Of a DNA stretch of 64,000 bases, positions 34,125-46,093 are shown in pieces. The stretch comes from Phaseolus vulgaris (Eukaryota > Streptophyta > Magnoliopsida > Fabales > Fabaceae). A program made the translations under genes and the position numbers. Below the pieces are notes generated by a model, which did not search any database, had not been told where the DNA came from, and saw only the letters and a list, made by a program, of their open reading frames with translations. The stretch's first letter is position 1, and each line of letters starts with the position of its first letter. The stretch lies in NCBI RefSeq assembly GCF_000499845.2, contig NC_023758.2, positions 8,719,227 to 8,783,226 on the forward strand, in the 5' to 3' direction.

Positions 34125-35801
34125 TTGTTTGCAATAAAGTCTGAGTTTAAAGTGCTTTTTGCTGAGGGATCTGCTGTTAATAGACCACTTATGTTCAATG
34201 GAATGAATTATGCGTTTTGGAAAATTAGAATGCAAATTTTCATGGAATCTATTGATGCATTAATCTGGGAAGCTGTTGTCCATGGACCCTATGTGCCAAT
34301 GCAGGTTGTTATGGATGAAGAAGTGGTAAAGCCAAGATCTGAATGGAATGAGACCGAAAGGAGGAAGGCTGAACATGATCTTGTGGCCAAGAACATCATA
34401 ACCTCTGCATTAACAATGGATGAGTTCTTCAGGATATCGCAATGTAAGTCAGCTAAGGAGATGTGGGAAGTCTTAGAAGTCACTCATGAGGGTACTGAAG
34501 ATGTGAAGAGGTCAAGAAAACATGCTCTCATCCAAGAATATGAATTGTTTAAAATGCAACCCGAGGAGAGCATTGCTGATGTGCAGAAAAGGTTCACTCA
34601 TATTGTGAATCACCTTACTGGTTTGGGAAAAGAATTTGACAGAGAGGAACTCAACATAAAGATATTGAAGTGCCTCGACAGAAGCTGGCAGCCAAAGGTG
34701 ACTACCATATCTGAAAGTCGTGATCTGTCAAAGCTGGGAACTGCTGCACTCTTTGGAAAGGTAATGGAGCATGAGCTAGAGCTCAAGAGACTCAAAGAGC
34801 AGGAAACAGAAGAGAGAAAACTCAAAGGTCTTGCACTGAAAGCAAGTGAACAGAATGAGATCAAGGAGGAAAAAGAAGATGCTGAAGATGATGAAACAAT
34901 CAGTCTTCTTACAAAAAGATTCAGCAAATTTCTGAAGAAGAAAAGCAGAGATAGAAACCAGCAGAAAAAAAGGTATCCTAAACCCAATGATTCAAATTCC
35001 TCTAAATATACTTGCTTTGGCTGTGGCAAAACAAGGCACATCAAAACGGATTGTCCAGACAATCAAGCAAAGGAAAAATCTGCCAGCAAGAGAGTTGAAA
35101 GGAGCAACGGAAGAAGAACTTATATTTCATGGGAGGAAAATGAAGTATCTTCAACCAGCAGCTCTTCAACAGAAGATGAGGAAAACAATTTGTGCTTCAT
35201 GATGAAGGATGAGGAGTCAATCTCTGATTCAGTAAGTGATTTCTCTGTGGATTCAGATAACTATGATCAATTGCTTGCTGCTTTCAAAGAAACACATGAT
35301 GAAGCAAATAGGCTAGTTGTAATATGCAATAAGCTGCAAAAGGTAAATAATGTGCTTGCACCTAAAGTAAAAACACTTGAGGAAGAATTGCATAAGGCCA
35401 AAACAGATTTGGTAAGCCTTGAACTAACATGCTTGCATGCCTCTATTAAAACCTGTGAAAACTGCAAAAAATTGGAAAAACAAGTGGAGTATTTGCTAAA
35501 AACCCTTTCCAATTTCACCAAGGGAAGAGAGAACCTTGAGTCTCTTCTTGGTTCACAGAATGCTGTTTTCAATAAAAATGGACTTGGTTATACCCCTGTA
35601 AATGTAACCAATGTCAAAAAGCTTTCAAGTTTTTTTGTTCCAGCAAAATCAGGTTTTTCAGCTTTTAACAGTGGCAAAAAGGCATCTCATGTAACCTGTT
35701 TTTCCTGCATGAAATCTGGTCATATCTCTAGGTCTTGCATTGCTAGAAAGCATCTTGTTCCTAAGAATTTAGCAAAATGGCTACCAAAGAGAAAGTTTTA
35801 A
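34125..35801 (+). CDS. Gag of copia-2
   Basis: The open frame is 558 codons. The true start is uncertain, as the first codons have no upstream ATG in frame after the TAA at 34116. The first ATG is about codon 23 (MFNGMNYAFWKIRMQIF). The UBN2-type gag domain is about residues 20-220 (KEMWEVLEVTHEGTEDVKR, NIKILKCLDRSWQPKVT). Then come a Glu/Lys-rich coiled region, a first zinc knuckle CFGCGKTRHIKTDC, a Ser/Glu-rich and coiled-coil section (about 350-480), and a second knuckle CFSCMKSGHISRSC near residue 525. It ends with TAA, and pol follows in another frame. Both knuckles have all metal ligands, so this is the best-preserved copia gag here. Confidence 0.88.
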   Translation: MFAIKSEFKVLFAEGSAVNRPLMFNGMNYAFWKIRMQIFMESIDALIWEAVVHGPYVPMQVVMDEEVVKPRSEWNETERRKAEHDLVAKNIITSALTMDEFFRISQCKSAKEMWEVLEVTHEGTEDVKRSRKHALIQEYELFKMQPEESIADVQKRFTHIVNHLTGLGKEFDREELNIKILKCLDRSWQPKVTTISESRDLSKLGTAALFGKVMEHELELKRLKEQETEERKLKGLALKASEQNEIKEEKEDAEDDETISLLTKRFSKFLKKKSRDRNQQKKRYPKPNDSNSSKYTCFGCGKTRHIKTDCPDNQAKEKSASKRVERSNGRRTYISWEENEVSSTSSSSTEDEENNLCFMMKDEESISDSVSDFSVDSDNYDQLLAAFKETHDEANRLVVICNKLQKVNNVLAPKVKTLEEELHKAKTDLVSLELTCLHASIKTCENCKKLEKQVEYLLKTLSNFTKGRENLESLLGSQNAVFNKNGLGYTPVNVTNVKKLSSFFVPAKSGFSAFNSGKKASHVTCFSCMKSGHISRSCIARKHLVPKNLAKWLPKRKF

Positions 35802-35835
35802 TCTGTGCTAGACCCTATACTGAAAAGGGTACCAT

Positions 35836-38800
35836 TTGTATCATTTTTATTCTGTTTTGCAGATGGGCAGCAAGAAAAATCAGTGGTACTTGGACAATGG
35901 CTGTTCCAAGCATATGACTGGAGATCTTACAAAATTCACTAGCTTGAAGCTCAAAGCAGAAGGACATGTAACCTCTGGTGATATTAACCGAGGAAGGATT
36001 TTGGGCAGAGGCACTGTTGGAACAGGAAACTCAACAACCATTGAGAATGTGCTTTATGTAGAAGGACTCAAGCATAGCCTTCTCAGCATAAGTCAACCTT
36101 GTGACAAAGGATACAAGGTGAACTTTGAGTCAAAAGGCTGCACAATCTCAAGTGATTCATCTAGTAAGGTATTGTTTACTGGTAAGAGAGTGAATAACAT
36201 ATATCTTTTGAATATCATGGAAACTAACTCTTCAAATGAGTGTTTGTTGTCTAGAAGTGATGAGTCTTGGTTGTGGCATAGGAGGTTAGCTCACATACAC
36301 ACTAATCACTTAAATAAACTGAAATCTAAAGATTTAGTTTCTGGTTTACCTAACATCAAATTTCAGGATAACAGGCTCTGTGATGCTTGTGTGAAAGGTA
36401 AACAAATAAAATATTCTTTCAATTTAAAAGATATTGTCTCTACAAAAAAGCCTTTGGATGTACTGCATATGGACTTATTTGGACCATCTAGAGTTGCTAG
36501 CTTGGCTGGAAATTTGTATGCCTTAGATGTTGTGGATGATTACTCTAGATTTACATGGACTTTATTTCTTGCACATAAACATGATGCTTACACTGCCTTT
36601 AAGAAATTAGCAAAGATTCTGCAAAATGAAAATGGTTGCTGCATTAAATCAATTTGAAGTGATCATGGGGGAGAGTTTTAGAATGCTAGATTTGAGAGGT
36701 TCTGTGAGAAGCATGGGATATCACACACCTTTTCAGCCCCTAGGACACCCCAACAAAATGGTGTAGTTGAAAGGAAAAACAGATCATTAGAGGAACTAGC
36801 TAGAACTATGTTAAATGAATCTAAGCTTTCTAAGTATTTTTGGGCTGATGCAGTCTATACTGCAGCTTATGTGTTAAATAGAACCTTAATTAGACCAATT
36901 CTTAAGAAAACCCCATATGAATTGTATAAGGGCAGAAAACCTAGTGTGAGCCACCTTAGAGTTTTTGGGTGTAAATGCTTTGTATTGAATAATGGCAAAG
37001 AAAATCTTGGTAAGTTTGATGCTAAATCTGATGAAGGTGTGCATATTGGTTATGCTTTGAATGGTCATGCATATAGAGTCTTCAATAAAAGATTGCTCAT
37101 AGTAGAAGAATCAATGCATGTTGTTTTTTATGAAACTGATCATAACATATCTAAAACTGTTGCTGATGATCTTGACAGTAATGAATTTAAATCTGTTTTA
37201 AATCAAAATGAATCGATTCATTTTGATACTGCTGATACACATTCTATGCAAGAATCTACTGTGCCTGCAGGTTTGCCAAAAGAGTGGAAAACCCCTAGAG
37301 ACCTAACCCTTGATAATGTCATTGGGAACATTAAGAAAGGAGTATCAACTAGGAAATCCTTGAACAACTTCTGTGAAGCAATGGCCTTTGCATCTCAAGT
37401 GGAACCCAAGAATCTGAATGAAGCTCTCAAGGACAGCAACTGGATTTTAGCTATGCAAGAGGAACTGAATCAATTTGCTCTTAATGAGGTCTGGACTCTT
37501 GTTCCTAGAATACCTGAGATGAATATAATTGAGACAAAATGGGTATTCAGAAACAAAATGGATGAGCACGGGGTGATTACCAGAAATAAGGCTAGGCTAG
37601 TAGCTAAAGGGTACAATCAAGAAGAAGGGATAGACTATGATGAGACCTATGCACCAGTGGCTCGGTTAGAAGCTGTTAGATTGCTACTTGCCTTCTCCTG
37701 CATCAAAGGGTTCAAGCTATTTCAAATGGATGTGAAGAGTGCCTTCTTGAATGGTTATATAAATGAAGAGGTATTTGTTTCACAACCACCAGGTTTTGAA
37801 GACCATCAGCATCTAGAATATGTGTTCAAACTCAAAAAGGCTCTTTATGGGCTCAAGCAAGCTCCTAGGCAATGGTATGAGAGGCTAAGTGATTTTCTCA
37901 CCTCACAAGGCTATGACAGAGGCACATCTGATAAGACCTTGTTCATTAAGAAGAAAGGAGATGACACAATCCTAGTACAAGTATATGTGGATGACATCAT
38001 TTTTGGATCAAACAATAGAGAATTGTGTGAAGCTTTCGTGAAAGTCATGAAGAGTGAGTTTGAAATGTCAATGATGGGTGAGTTGAAATATTTTCTAGGC
38101 TTGCAGGTCAAACAACTCAAGGATGACATTTTCTTAAATCAAGCTAAGTATTGCAAGGATCTGCTGAAGAAATTTGAAATGGACAAGTGTAAACCAATCA
38201 GCACACCCTTCTCAACAAGCTGTCACCTAGATCATGATGAAGCTGGAATTGATGTTGATGAAACCAAATACAGAGGACTCATAGGATCACTACTGTATCT
38301 CACTGCCAGCAGGCCAGACATAATGTTTGTAGTGTGCATGTGTGCAAGGTTTCAATCTGCTCCTAAAGAATCACACTACAATGCTGCCAAAAGGATTTTG
38401 AAGTATTTGCAAGGAACTAAAGAAGTTGGCTTGTGGTATCCAGGTAACATTTCATTAAGCTTAATTGGATATTCTGATTCAGATTTTGCAGGTTGCAAAA
38501 TTGATAGGAAGAGCACTAGTGGAACCTGTCACTTGCTTGGATCAAGCTTAATTTCATGGCAATGCAAAAAGCAGGCTTGTGTAGCTCTCTCCACGGCTGA
38601 AGTAGAATACATTGCAGCAGGGAGTTGTTGTGCTCAAACTATATGGCTAAGACATCAATTAAATGATTTTGGTATCTTACTTAACCATATACCTCTGCTG
38701 TGTGATAACACAAGTGCAATCAACTTAACCAAAAATCCTGTCATGCATTCAAGAACCAAACACATTGAAATTAGGCATCATTTCCTAAGGGAACACATTT

Positions 38801-38934
38801 CAAATGGAACATGTGAGATTAAGTTCATTGGTACAGATTTACAACTTGCTGATTTGTTCACAAAACCATTGGCTAAAGATAGGTTTAATTTTCTGCTTAA
38901 TGAATTGGGAATTATAAATGTCAATTGTGCCTAG
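35836..38934 (+). pseudogene. Pol of copia-2 (two stops in integrase)
   Basis: Domains in order: protease near the start (WYLDNGCSKHMTGD; the usual Asp-Ser-Gly is Asp-Asn-Gly), the integrase zinc region (LWHRRLAHIHTNHLNKL, CDACVKGK), the integrase core with Asp (LHMDLFGPSR), Asp (SDHGGEF) and Glu ([11 protein letters not shown]), reverse transcriptase ([35 protein letters not shown], catalytic YVDDIIFGS), and RNase H ([39 protein letters not shown]). Integrase before RT marks it as copia. TGA at 36655-36657 and TAG at 36679-36681 flank the second catalytic Asp; the frame is otherwise open. Each stop is one C-to-T change from the expected Arg or Gln codon. Pol starts in the +1 frame relative to gag after TTTTGCAG. 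Confidence 0.92.
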
Positions 38935-39343
38935 CAGTGAAAAATTAAATCTGTTTATTCGTAATTGAATGTGTTTATTTTCTGTACTGATATGCTTTGA
39001 TGACTAGGAAAGAGAAATTTTGATCTTTGACTGCTTGATTGACCTAGTGGGCATTAACCTCTGTACCTTTGACGGTTTTGGTCATGATTATGTAACCGAT
39101 TTGATGGTTTGGGTGCTCAATGAAGGTATGAGTTGTGTGCATCGTGACCCTAAATATTTGTTGCATATTTTCAAAGATTCTCTGCACAAATTTAGAGCAT
39201 AAAATCTTCATGCATATCCACTCATAACTGCCATATCAACCCATTCATTTCTATATAAATCTGTGTGAATATCTGCTACCCACATTGGCTATCCACTTTC
39301 TGTTCTCATCATTTGAAACCAAGAGAAAAATTATGGTTCAACC
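38935..39343 (+). other. Spacer between pol and env-like ORF of copia-2
   Basis: It is non-coding. It carries the element's AAATTAAATCTGTTTATT-type motifs near 38940-38985. Confidence 0.5.
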
Positions 39344-42342
39344 ATGGCTTCTTCTTCAAGACAAAAACAGAAAAATAAGGGCAAGCAAAACACCTTTCTG
39401 TTGGGTCTATTCGTGTCTAAGTTCAAGAGGGGAGGGGTGAATTGAGCTTATAAAATTTTCGCAAGAACACACAATTTTTCAGTATTCCAGAGGCAAAAAG
39501 AACAGATTGTTTTTATATGAAACAGATTGATTTTTCAGAGCAGTATTGGCACAATTTGAATTTTGTTCACTGTAAAATTGTGATCAACAAGAAATATAAC
39601 AGAACCAAATCAGCTTAATATTGTGAGGATGAAGGATACAGCTGTGCTTAGAAATCAATCAAAAGTTACACAACACAAGATTTCAAGAAGTATGATCCTT
39701 TCTCAGGTTTTAATGAATGATCAGTTTGTTCACAATTCACTTAAACCATTATATGCAGCAACCTTGTGTATGATCAAAAAACTTCAACAAATCAGGAAGA
39801 ACAGTTTTCACTTAACCCAGAATTAACAGATTCAATTTAAAAAGAACAGATTTAGTTCTTGACAGAATTAAGCAAAAACAGAAAAGAGTGCAGGGATGAG
39901 AATGCAAGATACACACGTTTTTATACTGGTTCACTCATACAGAGCTACATCCAGTCTCACCTTACCCCAAGGTGGAATTCACTAAAAAACAGTGCCAATC
40001 ACTTACAAAACCAGCAGTTCTTGAACACTACAAGAACACCACACACAATGCTGAAAAACCCTATTTCAGCACACCTTGCACTCCAAGAAACCCTATCAAG
40101 GAGTGACTAACACATACACCTTTACAAAACAGAATAAAGGAAAGATTACACCTGAAAAGAAGATGCAAGAACTCAAAACCAGTAGTTCAATTTGCTGCAG
40201 AAACTGCACCAGCACCTTCACCAAGATTCAAGGTTTCCTAGAACAAGCACACTTGAAAATCTCTTTGGAAAACCTTTCAAAAAACCTTTCAATCCTTCTT
40301 CTCACATGGAAATTGTTTGATCTCTGTCAAAAGCGTAATTCCTCAGCGCTCATTCATGTGAGAGAGTTATTGTTTATATAGAAAACAGTTTCTAACTTCT
40401 TTTCAAAAAACAGTTGAAAAGCAGTTAAGAAAACAACAGATTCAGTTTTGAACATAACAGATTTATTTTGTGAAAACTGTCAACTCAGCTTAACAGAAAT
40501 AACTGTCTGAGTGGTACCTTTGGAGCCCTAACTAACTTGTGAAAAACCTTTCAACTCACCAAGGAATAAACCTGTTCTTTCATAGTAAAACAGATTAAAG
40601 TATAGCACACAAGCCAGCTCATCTTAACTGAAATAACGAACTAAGCTTTCCCTTGGTGCCTTAACAGAAATTTAGAAAAGCCTTTTAACAGAGAAGAAAT
40701 AAACAGATTCTTTCTCCATAAAACAGATTTATTTGTGTACTGTTTTAAAACTGTTAAAACCATTTTAAAAAGCTTTTCAAAACCATTTAACGAAAGCCTT
40801 TTTAACAGAGAAGAAATAAACAGATTCTTTCTCCATAAAACAGATTTATTTGTGTACTGTTTTAAAACTGTTAAAACCATTTTAAAAGACTTTTCAAAAC
40901 CATTTAACCACATCATGTGCTTGATCTAGAACTGGTTAGGCATCTAGGATAGGTTACACAGCAAAAGGCAATCATACACACTTACAAGCCTAATTACATA
41001 TGAATCTAAAAACCTATTACAATCTTCAAAGCACCCAAGCCATTTTCTTCATCAAACACACATCAAGCCTTGGTAGGGAAGAAGCTTCCTCCAGCTTCAA
41101 CACTTTCAAGGTGTGCTAGAAGGGTGGTTCGCTGGAAATGAAGAAGCAATCAATGCCTACATCCACGAGACAAGCAGAAAGCAGATTAATATACCCAAGG
41201 TGCTGGATTTCAACTGGCTGAAATCTGAAAAATTGGCAGAAACAAGGGTTGTGTTGAAGCACCAGAAATTGAAAAAGCTGCTGGAATTAACGGGTAATGT
41301 ATATCCTGACTTGGTTAAGGTGTTTTACACTAACCTAACATTGGATGGAAAGAACATTGTCTCTTATGTGAAAGGGATAAAGATGAAGATCACAAGTGAG
41401 GTGTGGAATTCTGTCGCTGGAATCAAGTATGCTGGACTGAAAGTGGGAAAAGGAAACACCAGTGGAATTCAAGAATTCAACAAGCTGCAATATTATAAAA
41501 GCTGTATGAGGAATCCTACAAAGAGTATAAGCAGGTTCCATGCAGGCCATTTCAACCTCACTCCATGTCTTGTTGCCTACATCATAGCATGGCAACTTAT
41601 CCCAAGAGGTACAAATCATGCTGTTTTACATGAAGAGGATTTAATCCTTCTATATTGCATCATGAACTAGATTAAGGTAAACTGGATTTTCATTATCAAT
41701 GAACACATGCTGAAATCCAAAAGGTTGGCTGATTATCGCTTTCCTTATGCTATACTTGTTTCAAAATTGATTGATTTCTTTGGCATTGATGCTACAAATG
41801 AGAGAAACGACCCCATCAAGGCTGTAAGTGAGATTGACAATTCAACTCTCACAAAGATGGGATTTCACAAAGTAGAGGACAATTGGGTGATTCTCAAAGG
41901 CAAGAACCCTCAAGCAGAACATGGAGCCTCAAACCTCAACAATGAGGAAAAGGATGAAGCTGTTCCCATGGAGGATGACACAGTTCAAGCTGCAGAACGT
42001 CCGCGTTATGTTATCCATCACTCCTATGGACAGGAACAATCTGCTGAACATGCTGGAAATCAAAGGACAAGTTCTCCATCTGCAGAAGCCAGAGGAGACT
42101 CACCTGCTCCCCAATCTGTGCATGAGGAAGTTGCTGCAAATGCCATAGTTGCCTATCAAGCTCCAAAATACCGAGGAGAACCAATGTCCATGTTTGAAAG
42201 GCAAGTGTTGTATCGCCTTGATCTAATGACTGCAGAACAAAGGGATTACTTTGAGACTACTCAAGCAAGGTTTCAACACCTTGATGATCAGATTGAAGGG
42301 GTACAGGCACAACTTGCAGAGTTATACTACAAGGATCAGTAG
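39344..42342 (+). pseudogene. Env-like / plant transposon protein ORF of copia-2, split by a solo LTR
   Basis: The ORF starts at ATG 39344 (MASSSRQKQKNKGKQNTF). It is interrupted at 39398 by the solo LTR, and resumes at 41108 in the same frame once one copy of the CTTTC duplication is discounted. The resumed part (GWFAGNEEAINAYIHE, YPDLVKVFYTNL, SYVKGIKMKITSEVW, IIAWQLIPRG) looks like the domain found in third ORFs of Sirevirus-type copia elements and in plant transposon proteins. A single TAG at 41668-41670 breaks it, with the same frame open on to 42342. The C-terminal part is Glu/Gln-rich and ends in a probable coiled coil (EQRDYFETTQARFQHLDD). Function in this family is unproven. I see no clear signal peptide or membrane segment. 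Confidence 0.75.
39399..41102 (-). repeat. Solo LTR of a copia-2-related family, inverted
   Basis: On the minus strand it starts TGTTGAAGCTGGAGG and ends with a gaacttagacacgaat...CCCAACA tail like the copia-2 LTR end. CTTTC flanks it exactly (39394-39398, 41103-41107). It is 1704 bp, with no internal region. It contains a tandem duplication of about 117 bp (about 40681-40797 and 40798-40914). Confidence 0.9.
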
Positions 42343-42649
42343 TCTCTTGTTTTTCATGTTTTCTTTATCAGTTTTAAAATTTCTGTAATGCTGAACAATT
42401 TGGTTTTATTTTCTAGACTATTATGGTTATATTTCTGTTTTTTTCCCTATGCTTATATGCTGTTTGATGAATCCAAAGGGGAAGAAAAATAGCTCACCAT
42501 GCTAGGTGAAGCTAACTAAAGCAGGGAGTTAAATTCTGCACCTTTAAACCATTTCACTTGTTATGCAATGCTTTTGTTTTTCTGGATTAATTTTGGTGCA
42601 GTGCAGGTTCTTAAAGCAATAGAGCTATGGGGATATGTCTCCATCAAAC

Positions 42650-42659
42650 AGGGGGAGAT
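42650..42659 (+). promoter_or_regulatory. Polypurine tract of copia-2
   Basis: AGGGGGAGAT stands immediately before the 3' LTR. Confidence 0.85.
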
Positions 42660-44260
42660 TGTTGAAGATGGTTGCTGCCCCTTCAAGACATGTGTTTGAT
42701 GAAGACTTCTATGTACAATTCATGTATATTTCCTTTTGCTTTAAGTGTGTCTTAGGTAGTGTTTTGAGGTTGTTTAAGAGTGGGCTTTTTGTTGAGTAAC
42801 TCACCTCCTACCCTGGCCATGTGATAAGAACAAGCATAAGGTATCTTAAACTGTTTTTCACATGTTTTACAAGAAACACGTTTACTGCATAAATATAAAT
42901 CTGTTCTTTTCTAAATAAACAAATTCATTTTTAAACTGATGCCTTGGCTAAGTCTTGTGAAAATTAGATTTTGTGCATAAAGTATTTTGACTAAGTCTTC
43001 TACCTTTCAAAACGACTGTGTTTTAAATAGTTAAGCTTTCTCTGTTTTCGTTTTGAAAAATAAATTTGTTCATCTGTAAATGAATAGATTATTTTTTACT
43101 CTGGTGCCATGGCTATCTTAAACGGTTTTCAGTTTTGTCTCTGCACCAGAATGGCTGACTAAGTCTCCTCACATAACAAATTCTCTAACTGCTTTTGGAA
43201 ATAAATCTGTTCATTTTATTTTCAATCTGTTCATTTTATAACAGCTTTAACTGTTTTTTAAAAATATGTTATAAGTTGGTTTTCTATAAAATGAAAACTT
43301 GTTTCTGAGTTTAAGAATCGATCATACAATTGTAAAAACAAGTTTTGCATCAGAGAATTGAGGATTTACAAGGAATTAGCATCTGTTCTTCAAAGATTTC
43401 GAAAATCACAAAGTGCTAGTTCTTGTTTGGTTCCAAAAGTTTGGTGAGAGGTGTTGCTACTATTCTAGCAATCTGTTCTACTGTTTAAGGTAGATTTCTG
43501 CATCCTCAATCAGGTGTAGTCGTTTCACATTTCTTTTCTTGTAAAAGTTTGGTTGTACACTCTTCTTGATAGGGTTCCTTGAAGAGTGTGTGTGTGCTGA
43601 AATAGGGTTTTTCAGCAAGTGTACCTAAGTTCTTGTAGGGTTCAAGAACAGTGGGATTTGTGTTTGTTTGAATTGTGATTTAGTGAATTTCACCTTGGTT
43701 TAGGTGAAGACTGGATGTAGCTCAGTTGAGTGAACCAGTATAATTGTCTTGTGTTCATTCTCCCTTAATCTCTGCACTTAAATTTCTGCATAACTGTTAA
43801 ACTGTCAAGAAATAAATCTGTTCAATCAATAATAAATTTGTTCTTTCTGGGCTCGGTTCATACTGTTCTTAATTTCTGGAAAACTGTTTGATCTTGAGAA
43901 GAACATCTATAATATGTTAAAAGCCACTGGAACAGGCTGATTGTAATAGGTTACTCAAGTAATTGTCAAGCTATCAATTGAACCTTAATCACTTGCTTAA
44001 AATTGAAGCTTGCTGTTTTGTGATTCACTGTTTTCTTCATTATATCAGTGTGTGTGAATCTGGAAAATCGATCTGCATAATCTTGTGATCAACTAGACTG
44101 TATAAACGTTTTTCAAACACAAACAGTGCCAAAATAAATCTGTTCAATTTCAAATAAATCGATTTATTTTCTGTACACTGTGATAAATACTGATTCTGCG
44201 AGAAAGATTTAAAAGATCAATTCACCCCCCTCTTGAAATTTGACACTATTAAACCCAACA
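42660..44260 (+). repeat. 3' LTR of copia-2
   Basis: It is 1601 bp, aligning with the 5' LTR along its full length with about two dozen differences, mostly transitions, and a (TG)n length change near 43590. It is followed by GTTTA. Confidence 0.93.
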
Positions 44261-44282
44261 GTTTAGGCCACTAATTGTAACA
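44261..44282 (+). repeat. 3' LTR of copia-1, last piece
   Basis: GTTTAGGCCACTAATTGTAA and the final CA match the end of the copia-1 5' LTR (16519-16540), with the first five bases being the duplicated copia-2 target. CATTG follows. Confidence 0.9.
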
Positions 44283-46052
44283 CATTGAATCATAAATAAC
44301 TTTATACAATTTATTTAAGCTAAAAGTTGACCCAAAAAATGTTGTCTAGTTAATCGAGACTCAGTCTTATGTTTTTCTTACCAAAACTCTAGTTTATGTT
44401 TAAATGAGTTGGAGGTCCTTTTGGATATGCTTTGTACATTCCTTCATCCTGGAGTTGTCATCTTGATTGGGCTTACAAAAATAAACAAAACCCCAATTAG
44501 ACTCATATTTGCAAATAAGTTCATAAACAAACTCTAGGTCTTCATCCTCCTTATTATGTGGTTGTGTGTGACTGGTGACTCTTCCATCAAATAGATTTTA
44601 ATAAAAAAAATAATCAACTTTTCTTGATATTATTATCATGATCGATTTGGTCAATTTTTCATTCTATCATGCAATCTTAAAAATCACATTATTTACACAT
44701 AATACTCAAATAATAACATATATTGAATTAAAATAAGACTTCACAAAAGAAGTTGTGATTATCAAAGCAAATGGACATAGTGTTTTTGTTTTCGTTTGCG
44801 AGAAAAACCCTCAATGGTCATGTCAACGAGACATTTATATTATCCTCCACTATCACCCGAACAATCCCAAAGTCACTAGATTTGAATCTTTGTTGCTCCT
44901 AATCGATTTTAGGAAGTATCGATCCTACGTTCACAGAATGAAACCCGATAATTTTAGCTACACTTAATAACTTTTGCTACATAAAATTAAGTAGCCATTT
45001 TCTCTAATTAAAATTTAATGAAGTATACTTAAATAACTCTAACAATAATACCTAAAGTGATTCCTTAATTATATGTGTACCGTAAGCAACTCGAGGCACC
45101 AAGTTCATACCCAGACCTTCTAGCACCTCGTCCTATCAACCTTTCGGCTCAACGAATCAATTGAACCACACCCTATCAGCTTTTCGACCTAATGATCAAA
45201 GTCATAAGAATGATTAACAACGGAGGGAATCTAATTATCCCTCGAAATCATTAAGGGTAATAAACACTTGATTCTACACATATAACTATATATAAAACAA
45301 CATCTGACTTGAGCGTCAAAGTGTTATTCCTGGTACCCTGTCGAAGACGAGAGAACGATTGGAGTGAAAACGTGAAGCCCTAAGACAACAACCTAGAGAA
45401 CTTGTTTAAGGGATATCCTATCTTTGTAAGAACATTTTTTACATTTATTGTGGGACTAGAAGAAAACCTGCTGAAGAACCTCATGGGAACCACACTAAAA
45501 ACAAGATGGGAAGTGACAAACGAACACAAGAAAATGGAGAACCACCAAGCCGATCCAATGACGATGATGTTTGAGATGAGAAAGAATTGGTATCTAAAAT
45601 AATTTTTATTATTAATAAATGGTTTCTAAATTGATATCTAATTAGTTATGAATGTTTTAATTACCAACTTTAGAATCTAAATAATTGGTAGCTCTAACTT
45701 TAATAGTATTTAATTTAGTCAATATAATAACTAATTAATATAATAACTAATTATTTTATAACTTTGATAGTATCTAATTTAGTCAATATAATACTAATTA
45801 TGTTTTGTATCTAAAATTAATTTTTATTTAATAATTATTTTAGTAACATAAGAGTTGGACTGAATCCTTAAAAAAAAAAAAAATCTTAATGCACCACTTC
45901 TTTCCACATAAACCTCCTCTTAGTCCATAGCTTCCGCCTTACTCCATCATCTCCACTTTAATCTATCACTTCCACCGAGAGATTGAGTTATAGTTCAAAA
46001 TTTTACGATAAGATGTTGCCAAAAGTACATAAAGAGCAAATTATGAACCACA

Positions 46053-46053
<1 letters not shown>

Positions 46054-46091
<38 letters not shown>
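46054..46091. repeat. (AT)n microsatellite
   Basis: An uninterrupted TA/AT run of about 38 bp. Confidence 0.95.

Positions 46092-46093
<2 letters not shown>

Larger units (their letters stand above)
32340..44260 (+). mobile_element. Copia-2: near-complete Ty1/copia element with env-like ORF
   Basis: LTRs of 1600 and 1601 bp (32340-33939, 42660-44260) start TGTTGAAGATGG and end CAACA. GTTTA flanks the element exactly. Order: LTR, PBS, gag, pol, env-like ORF, PPT, LTR, which is the Sirevirus/SIRE1-like layout. By eye the LTRs differ at about two dozen positions, so the insertion is fairly young. Pol has two premature stops and the env-like ORF holds a solo LTR. Confidence 0.93.
15729..44282 (+). 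mobile_element. Copia-1: old Ty1/copia element carrying a captured host gene, heavily nested
   Basis: The 5' LTR starts TGTTGAAC at 15729 and the last piece of the 3' LTR ends AACA at 44282. CATTG flanks both ends (15724-15728 and 44283-44287). Three later insertions explain the 28.5-kb span: gypsy-A, gypsy-B and copia-2. With them removed, the internal region is about 4 kb: a copia gag relic, about 0.9 kb of unknown sequence, an AAA-ATPase pseudogene, and a purine tract. There is no pol. The gag relates it to copia-2. Confidence 0.9.
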
